From positions 12,447 to 76,446 of the forward strand of contig DAOUBD010000077.1 in NCBI GenBank assembly GCA_034432935.1: DNA of 64,000 nucleotides. The letters are read 5' to 3'. Below are positions 35,403 through 43,327 of this stretch, piece by piece. The number at the start of each line of letters is the position of its first letter. The stretch's first letter is position 1. Source of the DNA: DAOUAG01 sp034432935 (GTDB taxonomy: Bacteria > Chloroflexota > Dehalococcoidia > SM23-28-2 > RBG-16-64-32). Under the pieces are notes generated by a model. It was given only the letters and a program-made list of their open reading frames with translations. It was not told the DNA's origin and ran no database searches. The position numbers and the translations under genes were made by a program.

Positions 35403-36482
35403 ATGCCTCGCGCCCGGGTCGCCGTCGCCATGTCTGGAGGAGTGGACTCCTCCGTCGCCGCCGCCCTGCTCCTAGAGCAGGGCTATGAGGTCATCGGCAT
35501 TACCATGAGGCTCTGGACCCAAGAGGACCCCTCCGCGCCCCGCTACCAGAGGCGCTGCTGCTCCGTCGAAGATACCGACGACGCCCGCGCCGCCGCCGAG
35601 ACCCTGGGCATCCGCCACTATGTCCTCAACATGGAGCGCGAGTTCGCCGCGGAGGTCGTCCAGCCGTTTGTCGAGGAGTACGCCCGGGGCCGCACCCCGA
35701 ACCCGTGTCTAGCCTGCAATCAGCGAGTCAAGTTCCGCCCCCTCATGGCCCAGGCTACCGCCCTCGGCGCCCACTACCTGGCCACGGGCCACTACGCTCG
35801 CATCCGCCGCAACGGCCAAGGGTATGAGCTCTGGCGGGCGGCAGATGGGGCCAAGGACCAGTCCTATGTCCTCTACACCCTCGGCCAGGACGAACTGGCT
35901 CGCGTCCTCTTCCCCGTGGGTGACTACCAGAAGCCCCAGGTTCGTGAGATCGCCCGGCAGCTGGAACTGCCTAACGCCGAAAAGCCCGATTCCGCCGACA
36001 TCTGCTTCATCCCTTCGGGCGACTACCCTGCCTTTGTCGCCCAGCGGGTTGGTACCCGGCCTGGTCCCATCGTGGATACGGCGGGGCGGGTCATCGGCCA
36101 GCACGAGGGCATCGTGGGCTACACCGTGGGCCAACGGCGCCGGCTTCCCGCCCGCGGCGGCCAGGGGCCCCTGTACGTGATCGATGTCGACGCCGCCGCC
36201 AACGCAGTGGTGGCGGGCCCCCCGGAGCGCCTCCTAGCGGAAGGCCTAATCGCTGAGGACGTCTGCTTCGTCAGCGGCCGGGCCCCCAACGGGCAGACCC
36301 CCGTGCTGGCCCAGATCCGCTACCGGGGCGCCCCCGTGCCGGCATCCCTCGTAGTACGCGGCGGCGGCACGGCCGAGGTGCGCTTCCAGGAGCCCCAGCG
36401 CGCGGTGACGCCAGGCCAGGCCGTTGTGTTCTACGATGGCCCAAGGGTCCTGGGCGGCGGAACGATAGCCCAGCGTTTGTAG
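35403..36482 (+). CDS. mnmA: tRNA-specific 2-thiouridylase MnmA
   Basis: Puts sulfur on U34 of tRNA Lys, Glu and Gln. The PP-loop SGGVDSS is at 11-17. The catalytic cysteines are C102 (NPCLACN) and the Cys of SADICF near 200; the tRNA-recognition GHYAR is present. At 359 residues it is normal for the family. The leader appears to be only a few bases long, because the TATAAC -10 ends 11 bases before ATG. A second Cys pair (RCC near 51-53 and C105) is common in MnmA. Confidence 0.95.
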   Translation: MPRARVAVAMSGGVDSSVAAALLLEQGYEVIGITMRLWTQEDPSAPRYQRRCCSVEDTDDARAAAETLGIRHYVLNMEREFAAEVVQPFVEEYARGRTPNPCLACNQRVKFRPLMAQATALGAHYLATGHYARIRRNGQGYELWRAADGAKDQSYVLYTLGQDELARVLFPVGDYQKPQVREIARQLELPNAEKPDSADICFIPSGDYPAFVAQRVGTRPGPIVDTAGRVIGQHEGIVGYTVGQRRRLPARGGQGPLYVIDVDAAANAVVAGPPERLLAEGLIAEDVCFVSGRAPNGQTPVLAQIRYRGAPVPASLVVRGGGTAEVRFQEPQRAVTPGQAVVFYDGPRVLGGGTIAQRL

Positions 36483-36512
36483 TCCGAAGGTCGCCTAAGA
36501 CGGGCTGTCTGC

Positions 36513-36518
36513 TATAAT
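36513..36518 (+). promoter_or_regulatory. -10 element for the small membrane protein pair
   Basis: TATAAT at 36513-36518 precedes ATG 36594 by 75 bases. A full ribosome site (AGGAGG) lies just before that ATG. No clear -35. Confidence 0.45.
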
Positions 36519-36593
36519 GTGCGCCGTGCCCGGCCGTCGCTGCTACGGCCGACTGCCGGAAACAGCGGCTTGCGCCCCAGGAGGTAACGCCTT

Positions 36594-36926
36594 ATGGAGA
36601 TCGGTCCTCTTGTCATCCGGGAAGAACTGCGCGACTGGTTCATCATCGCCTATACGGCCCTCGGCGCTCTCCTCTTCTTCATCGCCATCTTCTTCACGAC
36701 TGTGGTCGGCCTTCTTTCCACCGGCACTGTCCTCCGCGCCCGCCGCATTCTAAAGGACAGCGTCCAACCAGCCATGGAGAACGTGCGGGAGACCACCGAG
36801 AGCGTGCGGGGCACTGTGGCCTTCGTCTCTGACTACGCCGTCAGCCCCGTAGTCAAGGCCTACGGAGCGGCGGCCGGAGCCAGGCGGTTCATCGCCGTCA
36901 TAGCCCGCATAAGCCGGAAGCGATAG
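36594..36926 (+). CDS. Small single-pass membrane protein, function unknown
   Basis: A 110-residue protein with a very good ribosome site (AGGAGG). A short amphipathic N-terminus is followed by one strong membrane helix at ~20-42 and an amphipathic helical region (ILKDSVQPAMENVRETTESVRG) of the apolipoprotein-like type seen in DUF948/YtxH-style envelope proteins. A basic C-terminus follows. Next to the YtxH-like gene it probably forms an envelope-stress or general structural pair. No catalytic motif. Confidence 0.75.
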   Translation: MEIGPLVIREELRDWFIIAYTALGALLFFIAIFFTTVVGLLSTGTVLRARRILKDSVQPAMENVRETTESVRGTVAFVSDYAVSPVVKAYGAAAGARRFIAVIARISRKR

Positions 36927-36936
36927 GAGGGGCGGC

Positions 36937-37251
36937 ATGAGATTCATCATGGGGCTGCTGCTGGGGTTTGGCATCGGCTTCGCGGTGGCCATCCTGTTTG
37001 CTCCGGAACGCCCCCAGAAGGCCGGCCCGAAGTGGGCAGGGACGGGCAAAGAGAGGGGCCAGCCCGCCGCCGCCGGCAACCACCAGGGGGCCAGCGGGCT
37101 TCAGTCCTTCATGCGCACCCTCCGTGAGCGCCTGGACGAGGCCCTCGCCGAAGCCAGAGAGGCCTCCGCCGAGGCCGAGCGGGAGATGCGGGCGCGTTAC
37201 CAGCGGATGGCCCGCCGCAGCGGATCCAAGGACGGCAAGCCCGCTAGCTGA
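36937..37251 (+). CDS. YtxH-like small membrane protein
   Basis: A 104-residue protein. A glycine-rich transmembrane helix (FIMGLLLGFGIGFAVAILFAP) leads directly into the YtxH hallmark LFAPE. Then comes a basic linker and a charged helix (LRERLDEALAEAREASAEAE). GGAGG precedes ATG 36937, 10 bases after the upstream gene. Family members are envelope proteins, some stress-induced in Firmicutes; the role here is unknown. Confidence 0.8.
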   Translation: MRFIMGLLLGFGIGFAVAILFAPERPQKAGPKWAGTGKERGQPAAAGNHQGASGLQSFMRTLRERLDEALAEAREASAEAEREMRARYQRMARRSGSKDGKPAS

Positions 37252-37260
37252 GAAACGCGC

Positions 37261-37350
37261 TGGCGGAGGGGGTGGGATTCGAACCCACGGTACCCGAACG
37301 GGTACACACGCTCTCCAGGCGTGCCCAATCGTCCACTCTGGCACCCCTCC
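37261..37350 (-). tRNA. tRNA-Ser (anticodon GGA)
   Basis: A 90-base class II tRNA. The acceptor GGAGGGG pairs with CCCCTCC, the anticodon stem CACGC/GCGTG carries loop CTGGAGA (anticodon GGA), and the long variable arm (GTACCCGTTCGGGTAC) is typical of Ser. CCA is encoded (37263-37261). Confidence 0.96.
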
Positions 37351-37420
37351 GCTCTGGTTTGGCGCCGCGGCAGCCGGCGCGCTGCGGCATCCAGCCGCCG
37401 CGGCCCTAGCAGTCTAGAAG

Positions 37421-37512
37421 TGGCGGAGGGGGTGGGATTCGAACCCACGGTACGCCAAAAGGCGTACAACGGTTTTCGAGACCGCCCCGATCAACCACTC
37501 CGGCACCCCTCC
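37421..37512 (-). tRNA. tRNA-Ser (anticodon CGA)
   Basis: A 92-base class II tRNA with the same acceptor and T-arm as the neighbouring tRNA-Ser(GGA). The anticodon stem CGGT/ACCG has loop CTCGAAA (anticodon CGA). The variable arm is GTACGCCTTTTGGCGTAC. CCA is encoded. About 70 bases separate the two genes. Confidence 0.96.
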
Positions 37513-37590
37513 TTCCAGATCGTACCATAACGTCCTATAGCTGCCGAATAGGGGCATCCGGCCCGCCTCACGCCGCGCCCGCGAGCCCTG

Positions 37591-38508
37591 CTACGGGGGG
37601 CCGTTCCCCCACAGTCCCAGCACCTCGCCCATGCGCCGCGCGTTGCGCACCGCATAGTCACCATGGCAGTTGTTGAAGAGTACATGGGTCTCCCTGGTCA
37701 GCTCCGCCAGGCGCCTGACCCGTGGCGCCAGATCCAGAATCTCCTCCTCCGTGTACAGGTAGTCGAACCGGTCGGCCGCGCCCAGGCCCTTCTGCTCCCA
37801 CACCAGCGAGTTACGGCCATGCAGGCGCATCACCCCCAAGGATGCCGTCGCCGCTACAATGGGCGGCACGCTGCTTCGGAAGCCTTGCGGCTCGTCTACG
37901 CACACGAAGGCTATGCCGTGTTCAGCCAAGAAGGCGAGGGTCCGCTCCTGATGCGGGGCATCCGAGAACCAGAGACCGTTGCGGAACTCGACAGCCATGC
38001 GGTACTGGCCCAAACGCTCCTTGGCTTCCAAGATGTACTCCCGGCTCCGGGCCCCCGGCAAGAACCACGGCGGGAACTGGAAAAGCACCGCCCCCAGCTT
38101 GCCGGCGCTATCCAGCGGCAGGAGCGCCTCGTTGAACCGGCGCCAAGCCTCCTCCACCAGCTCCCGCGGCGCGTCCCGAAGATACAGGTTCGTCTTGGCC
38201 TGGGCCTCAGCCGGCAGCGACTCCCTCAGGTCCCTGGGCAACGTACGCACCTGGACCGGATGGTGGGTGAACAGGCCATACGCCTTGACGTCGAAGGTGA
38301 AGCCCTCCGGTGTCCTCTCGGCCCAGAGGGCGGCGTTCCGCTCGGCCGGTATCGCGTAGTAGCTGCTGTCTACCTCGACGATGGGGAAGCGCTGGGCGTA
38401 GTAGCGGAGCCTCTCCTCCGGCGTTCTCAGGCCCGGCGGGTACCAGCCGCTGTCTAGCAGCGTCTTGTCCGCCCAGGAGCAGGTGCCCACCAGGACGCGC
38501 GCGGCCAC
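37591..38508 (-). CDS. DUF72 (YecE family) protein
   Basis: A 305-residue TIM-barrel-like protein of unknown biochemical role. Family landmarks are VGTCSWADKTLLDSGWYP at the N-terminus, VEVDSSYYAIP, FTFDVKAYGLFTHH, FQFPPWF, MAVEFRNGLW, and VLFNNCHGDYAVRNA at the end. GTG 38508 was chosen because a minus-strand GATAAT ends 6 bases before it and the domain begins 4 residues in; ATG 38541 would lie upstream of that -10. Divergent from the flavin reductase gene. Confidence 0.85.
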   Translation of the reverse strand: MAARVLVGTCSWADKTLLDSGWYPPGLRTPEERLRYYAQRFPIVEVDSSYYAIPAERNAALWAERTPEGFTFDVKAYGLFTHHPVQVRTLPRDLRESLPAEAQAKTNLYLRDAPRELVEEAWRRFNEALLPLDSAGKLGAVLFQFPPWFLPGARSREYILEAKERLGQYRMAVEFRNGLWFSDAPHQERTLAFLAEHGIAFVCVDEPQGFRSSVPPIVAATASLGVMRLHGRNSLVWEQKGLGAADRFDYLYTEEEILDLAPRVRRLAELTRETHVLFNNCHGDYAVRNARRMGEVLGLWGNGPP

Positions 38509-38514
38509 GGCCCA

Positions 38515-38520
38515 ATTATC
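38515..38520 (-). promoter_or_regulatory. GATAAT six bases before the DUF72 gene start
   Basis: On the minus strand GATAAT is followed by TGGGCC and then GTG 38508. The 6-base gap matches those before the ABC ATPase and amidotransferase genes. No ribosome site. Confidence 0.45.
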
Positions 38521-38584
38521 GCATACAGATGGGAGCGCCAAGGCACTGTCCCGCCACGGTCTGCTTCAATACAATCGAGGCAGG

Positions 38585-39247
38585 ATGAGGCGCACTCTGG
38601 AAGCCGCCGATGCCCTCCGGCTTCTCAACGGGGGCCCTGTGGCCCTGGTCACCACCAGGTGGCGCGACCAGACGGACGTCATGCCCGCCATCTGGACGTC
38701 GCCCCTCTCGCGGACGCCGCCATTGGTAGGCGTGGCCATCAACCCGGCCCGGCACACCCACGACATGATCCGCTTCTCCGAGGAGTTCGCCCTCAACTTT
38801 CCGGCCCAGGACCTCCTGAACCACACCCACTATTTCGGCGCCGTCTCCGGCCGCGACGTCAACAAGCTGGAGCTGGCCAAGCTCCCCACCTTCAGGGCTG
38901 CCAAGATCAGCGCCCCCCTCATCGGAGGCTGCCTGGCCTGGGTGGAGTGTGGCCTGGAAGACGCCCTCCGCGTCGGCGACCACACCCTCTTCGTCGGCCG
39001 CGTCCTGGTAGTCCAGGCGGAGGGCGAGGCCTTCGATGAGACGTGGCTGGTGGGCGACCCCCAGTTCCGCCCTCTCCACTACCTTGGGCTGGACCGCTAC
39101 GCCATCCTGGGCCAGCGCCTGAAGGCCGAGCTTCGTACCACCGAGGAAGGCGCCATCGAGCTGGCGGAGACGCCCGAGGAGCGGGAGCGCCGGGAAGAGG
39201 AAGAGGCCAGGGAGCGCGAGCGGCGCCAGCGGGAAGGGGAGGAGTGA
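38585..39247 (+). CDS. Flavin reductase-like FMN-binding protein
   Basis: A 220-residue split-barrel flavoprotein. The pattern VALVTTRWRDQTDVMPAIWTSPLS, VGVAINPARHTHDMI, FALNFPAQDL and LPLIGGCLAWVEC-like residues match the flavin reductase domain. The last ~40 residues are almost purely Glu/Arg and helical. ATG 38585 is the first start after TACAAT (38570-38575), which leaves a leader of a few bases; GAGG lies 4 bases before it. It may supply reduced FMN to a monooxygenase, but no partner is seen. Confidence 0.87.
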   Translation: MRRTLEAADALRLLNGGPVALVTTRWRDQTDVMPAIWTSPLSRTPPLVGVAINPARHTHDMIRFSEEFALNFPAQDLLNHTHYFGAVSGRDVNKLELAKLPTFRAAKISAPLIGGCLAWVECGLEDALRVGDHTLFVGRVLVVQAEGEAFDETWLVGDPQFRPLHYLGLDRYAILGQRLKAELRTTEEGAIELAETPEERERREEEEARERERRQREGEE

Positions 39248-39280
39248 GCTCTTCCGGCCGCTGCCGACCTTTCACGAATC

Positions 39281-39319
39281 CGTAAAGCATTTGACTCTTA
39301 CGTAAAGGGCTTATACCAT
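39281..39319 (+). promoter_or_regulatory. Promoter with direct repeats upstream of the first acyl-CoA dehydrogenase
   Basis: TTGACT (39291-39296) and TACCAT (39314-39319) are 17 bases apart. The heptamer CGTAAAG occurs at 39281-39287 and 39301-39307, exactly 20 bases apart, one copy on each side of the -35. The second is part of the palindrome TTACGTAA (39298-39305). A regulator binding the repeats would sit over the promoter. Confidence 0.6.
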
Positions 39320-39373
39320 GCCCTTGGTCTTCCTGACGGGTAGCACGCCCCGCGTCTAGGAAAGGAGCCTGTA

Positions 39374-40555
<1,182 letters not shown>

Positions 40556-40582
40556 CCGCCGCCTCAGGCCTCCCTAGCGAAT

Positions 40583-40775
40583 CCGCTCGCCCTTCGAGTG
40601 CCTCACGGCGAGCGGGATGGTACGTGGTCCAGCAAGCGACACGCCGCTCATGCTGAGGCTCTCGAAGCATGAGGCGTATGCTCCGCTCACCCTTCGACGG
40701 TGCTCAGGATGAGCGGGAAGCGGTGCTTCGGCGTGTTCCACCCGCTCGTGCTGAGGCTCTCGAAGCATGAGCGGG
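40583..40775. repeat. Array of four REP-like palindromic repeats in alternating orientation
   Basis: Four ~34-base units lie at 40583-40616, 40644-40676, 40683-40717 and 40742-40775. Each begins CCGCTC and most end GAGCGGG. Units 1 and 3 carry CCTTCGA then CTCA; units 2 and 4 carry the reverse complement form TGCTGAGGCTCTCGAAGCAT. The order is thus head/tail alternating. They fill the gap between the acyl-CoA dehydrogenase and the terminator of the convergent gene and contain no gene. Confidence 0.8.
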
Positions 40776-40820
40776 CCCCCAAAGGATGAGCCGCGCGCAC
40801 TAGCCTGCCAGCGTAAAAGG

Positions 40821-40854
40821 CGGAGGGGCGGGCCCTCGAAGGCCCGCCCCTCCG
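40821..40854 (-). terminator. Rho-independent terminator of the Asp/His-rich protein gene
   Basis: A perfect 14-base-pair hairpin: arms 40821-40834 and 40841-40854, loop CTCGAA. On the minus strand it follows the stop at 40879 by 24 bases and is followed by CCTTTTAC, a short T run. It may also stop plus-strand transcription from the acyl-CoA dehydrogenase gene. Confidence 0.75.
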
Positions 40855-40878
40855 TCGCTCAGGGGGATCGCTGTTGAC

Positions 40879-41745
40879 TTAGGCGCAGCCCGGCGGCAGC
40901 AGGTTGGAAAGGCCGGCCGCGTAGCGCAGGATGCGCATAGCATCGATGGCGTCGGCGTCACCGTCGCAGTCCATATCGCCCCGTATGCGGGCGGCCTGGG
41001 CGATGCTAAGCCCCGCCTGCGCGGCGCACCCGGCTGGGTTGCCGCCCAGGCCGGCTACCTGGCGCAGCACCTGCAGGGCATCCAGAGCATCGATGGACCC
41101 GCTGCAATCGACATCCGCCGTCTGAGGCGCTCCGGTGGTGGCCACTGGCGTGGGACTGGGAGTCTCAGTGCCAGGCGCAGGAGTCTCGGTGCCAGGCGCA
41201 GGAGTCTCCGTGGGCTCCGGCGTCCCGGTCCCAGGAGTGGGTGACGGCTCTGGGCTGCCCGTCGGCGCCGGCGATGGGCTGGCTCCGCCAGTCCCGCAGT
41301 CGTCGCTGTCACCGTCATGGTGCTGGCTATCCCCATCGTGGTCGTCGTCGTGGTCGTCGTCGCAACGTGGCGACGCCGATGGACTAGGGGCCGGCGTGGC
41401 CGTGCCAGCGCCGCAGTCGTCTCGGTGCCCGTCGTGGTCAGAGTCGCCATCGTGGTCGTTGTCGTGGTCGTCGTCGCAACGTGGCGACGCCGATGGACTA
41501 GGGGCCGGCGTGGTGGTGCCAGCGCCGCAGTCGTCGTCCTCGTGGTCGCCATCATCGTGGCTGTCATCGCGGCTGTCGCAATCGTGCTTGTCGTGATGGC
41601 CCCCGTCGGCATAGGCCGCCGGGACGCCCGCCTGATAGGTGAGCACGCCTCCAGCCCCGTCGGACCCATTTCCCAGGCCCAACACGAGGGCCAACGCTAG
41701 GGCAGTTGAGAGGCCCAAGCCTAAGAAGACACGCCTATAGTTCAC
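40879..41745 (-). CDS. Secreted Asp/His-rich repeat protein with C-terminal dockerin-like repeats
   Basis: A 288-residue exported protein. GTG 41745 follows GGAGGAGGAAC; a GTG 15 bases earlier would overlap the ribosome site. The signal peptide (hydrophobic ~8-25) is followed by three Asp/His clusters (such as DDDHDNDHDGDSDHD). They are separated by CGAGT.TPAPSPSASPRC linkers in ~38-residue units, mirrored in the DNA as 114-base tandem repeats. Then come a Pro/Thr/Glu linker and two dockerin type I-like calcium repeats (DVDCSGSIDALDAL and GDMDCDGDADAIDAM). It probably binds divalent metal outside the cell. No family match is recognised for the Asp/His part. Confidence 0.75.
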   Translation of the reverse strand: MNYRRVFLGLGLSTALALALVLGLGNGSDGAGGVLTYQAGVPAAYADGGHHDKHDCDSRDDSHDDGDHEDDDCGAGTTTPAPSPSASPRCDDDHDNDHDGDSDHDGHRDDCGAGTATPAPSPSASPRCDDDHDDDHDGDSQHHDGDSDDCGTGGASPSPAPTGSPEPSPTPGTGTPEPTETPAPGTETPAPGTETPSPTPVATTGAPQTADVDCSGSIDALDALQVLRQVAGLGGNPAGCAAQAGLSIAQAARIRGDMDCDGDADAIDAMRILRYAAGLSNLLPPGCA

Positions 41746-41848
41746 GTTCCTCCTCCTCACATCTCGAGCCGCTGGGGCTCGCCTGCACAGATGGTTTCAA
41801 CGGTGTATATCGCTGGCGCCGCCCCATATTCGCCGCCGGGCGCCTCAG

Positions 41849-41878
41849 TTGTTCCCAGCGCCGGGGGCATGATACCGT
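41849..41878 (+). promoter_or_regulatory. Possible promoter of ccr
   Basis: TTGTTC (41849-41854) and TACCGT (41873-41878) are 18 bases apart, about 70 bases before the ccr ATG, which has AGGAGG at 41931-41936. Confidence 0.35.
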
Positions 41879-41946
41879 ATGCGAGCAGCCGCCCTGAGGC
41901 GGCCGACCTGGCCAGTCAGCGGGCCCCGCTAGGAGGAGCGCCTCTC

Positions 41947-43194
41947 ATGAGCAAGGAGATCTACGAGATCGGTGAGATACCCCCGCTGGGGGAGATACCC
42001 CGCTACATGTACGCCCAGGTGATACGCCCGGAGCGCTTCGGCGACCCCATCAAGGCGTTCCAGGTAGAAAAGGTGGAGACGCCCCGGGATCTGAAGCCCA
42101 ACGAGGCGCTGGTGCTGGTGATGGCCGCCGGCATCAACTACAACAACGTGTGGGCGGCCTTGGGCGTGCCGGTCAACGTCATCAAGGCGCGGGAGAAGGA
42201 GGGCGACACCACCGGCTTTCACATCGGCGGCTCCGACGCCTCAGGCATCGTCTACGCGGTCGGCAGCGCCGTCCGCAACGTCAAGGTGGGTGACCGGGTG
42301 GTGATCCACTGCGGTACCTGGGACGAGGACGACCCCTTCGTCAGGGCGGGCAACGATCCCATGTTCAGCAGCAGCTTCAAGATCTGGGGCTACGAGACCA
42401 ACTGGGGCTCCTTCGCCCAGTTCACCAAGGTGCAGGCCCACCAGTGCCTCCCCAAGTCGCCCAATCTGACGTGGGAAGAAGCCGCTGCGCCCACCCTGGT
42501 AGGCGCCACCGCCTACCGGATGCTGCGGGGCTGGCCGCCCCACCAGGTGCGAGAGGGCGACGTGGTCCTGATCTGGGGAGGCTCCGGGGGGCTGGGCTCC
42601 ATGGCCATCCAGATCGTCAAGAACTTCGGCGGCATCCCCATCGCTGTCGTCTCCAGCGAGGACAAGTTCGACTTCTGCATCCGGCTGGGGGCCAAGGGCT
42701 GCATCAACCGCAAGGAGTTCAACCACTGGGGGATGCTTCCCCACTGGACGGACAACGAGGCCTTCGCCAGGTGGCTCCAGGGCGCGCGGGCCTTCGGCGC
42801 CAAGATGTGGGAGGTCTTGGGACAGCGGCGCAACCCCCGCATCGTTTTCGAGCACCCCGGGGAAGACACCATCCCTACCTCCATCTTCGTTTGCGACACG
42901 GGAGGCATGGTGGTGATCTGCGCAGGTACGAGCGGCTACAACGCCACCGTCGACTTGCGTTACCTGTGGATGCGCCAGAAGAGGCTGCAAGGCTCCCACT
43001 TCGCCAACGACGAGCAAGCCGCCGCCTTCAACAGGTTGGTGCTGGAAGGCAAGATCGACCCTTGCCTCGGCAAGACCTATAGCTTCCAGGAGATCCCCCT
43101 CTGCCACCAACTGATGTACGAGGGGAAACAGCCTCTGGGCGTCATGGCGGCCCTGGTCAGCGCGCCCAGGCCGGGCCTGAAGGACCTCAGCTAG
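41947..43194 (+). CDS. ccr: Crotonyl-CoA carboxylase/reductase
   Basis: A 415-residue MDR-fold enzyme that reductively carboxylates crotonyl-CoA to ethylmalonyl-CoA using NADPH and CO2. Characteristic stretches are GINYNNVWAALG (63-74), GGSDASGIVYAVG, IWGYETNWGSFAQF (~147-160), WGGSGGLGS (NADPH site) and RLQGSHFAND with H351. N66/N67, E150 and H351 probably match the CO2-binding Asn, Glu and His described for Kitasatospora enoyl-CoA carboxylase/reductase. The position before the Glu is Tyr149, where that enzyme has Phe; this alignment is by eye. A plain enoyl reductase is the alternative. Confidence 0.85.
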   Translation: MSKEIYEIGEIPPLGEIPRYMYAQVIRPERFGDPIKAFQVEKVETPRDLKPNEALVLVMAAGINYNNVWAALGVPVNVIKAREKEGDTTGFHIGGSDASGIVYAVGSAVRNVKVGDRVVIHCGTWDEDDPFVRAGNDPMFSSSFKIWGYETNWGSFAQFTKVQAHQCLPKSPNLTWEEAAAPTLVGATAYRMLRGWPPHQVREGDVVLIWGGSGGLGSMAIQIVKNFGGIPIAVVSSEDKFDFCIRLGAKGCINRKEFNHWGMLPHWTDNEAFARWLQGARAFGAKMWEVLGQRRNPRIVFEHPGEDTIPTSIFVCDTGGMVVICAGTSGYNATVDLRYLWMRQKRLQGSHFANDEQAAAFNRLVLEGKIDPCLGKTYSFQEIPLCHQLMYEGKQPLGVMAALVSAPRPGLKDLS

Positions 43195-43270
43195 GTGCGC
43201 CGCTCCCTAGGCCGGGAGACCAAGACTCGGGCGCCCCGGGCGGTCTCTGGCTGCTCCCGGACCGATCGCA

Positions 43271-43276
43271 TAGAAT
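43271..43276 (+). promoter_or_regulatory. -10-like TAGAAT before the second acyl-CoA dehydrogenase
   Basis: TAGAAT lies 51 bases before ATG 43328. No convincing -35; GGAGG precedes the ATG by 5 bases. Confidence 0.3.
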
Positions 43277-43327
43277 GTACGCGCCACAAGGCAGATTATG
43301 GGGTGGGCCGGAGAAACGGAGGCTGAG

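Noticed and set aside
40583..40775. Short repeats tested as a CRISPR array
   Set aside because: Units alternate in orientation and spacing is unequal, unlike CRISPR.
41340..41560. Regular 114-base direct repeats that might look like a small CRISPR-like array
   Set aside because: They are in frame within an exported protein and encode the Asp/His and Pro/Ser units; no spacers of uniform length and no cas genes.
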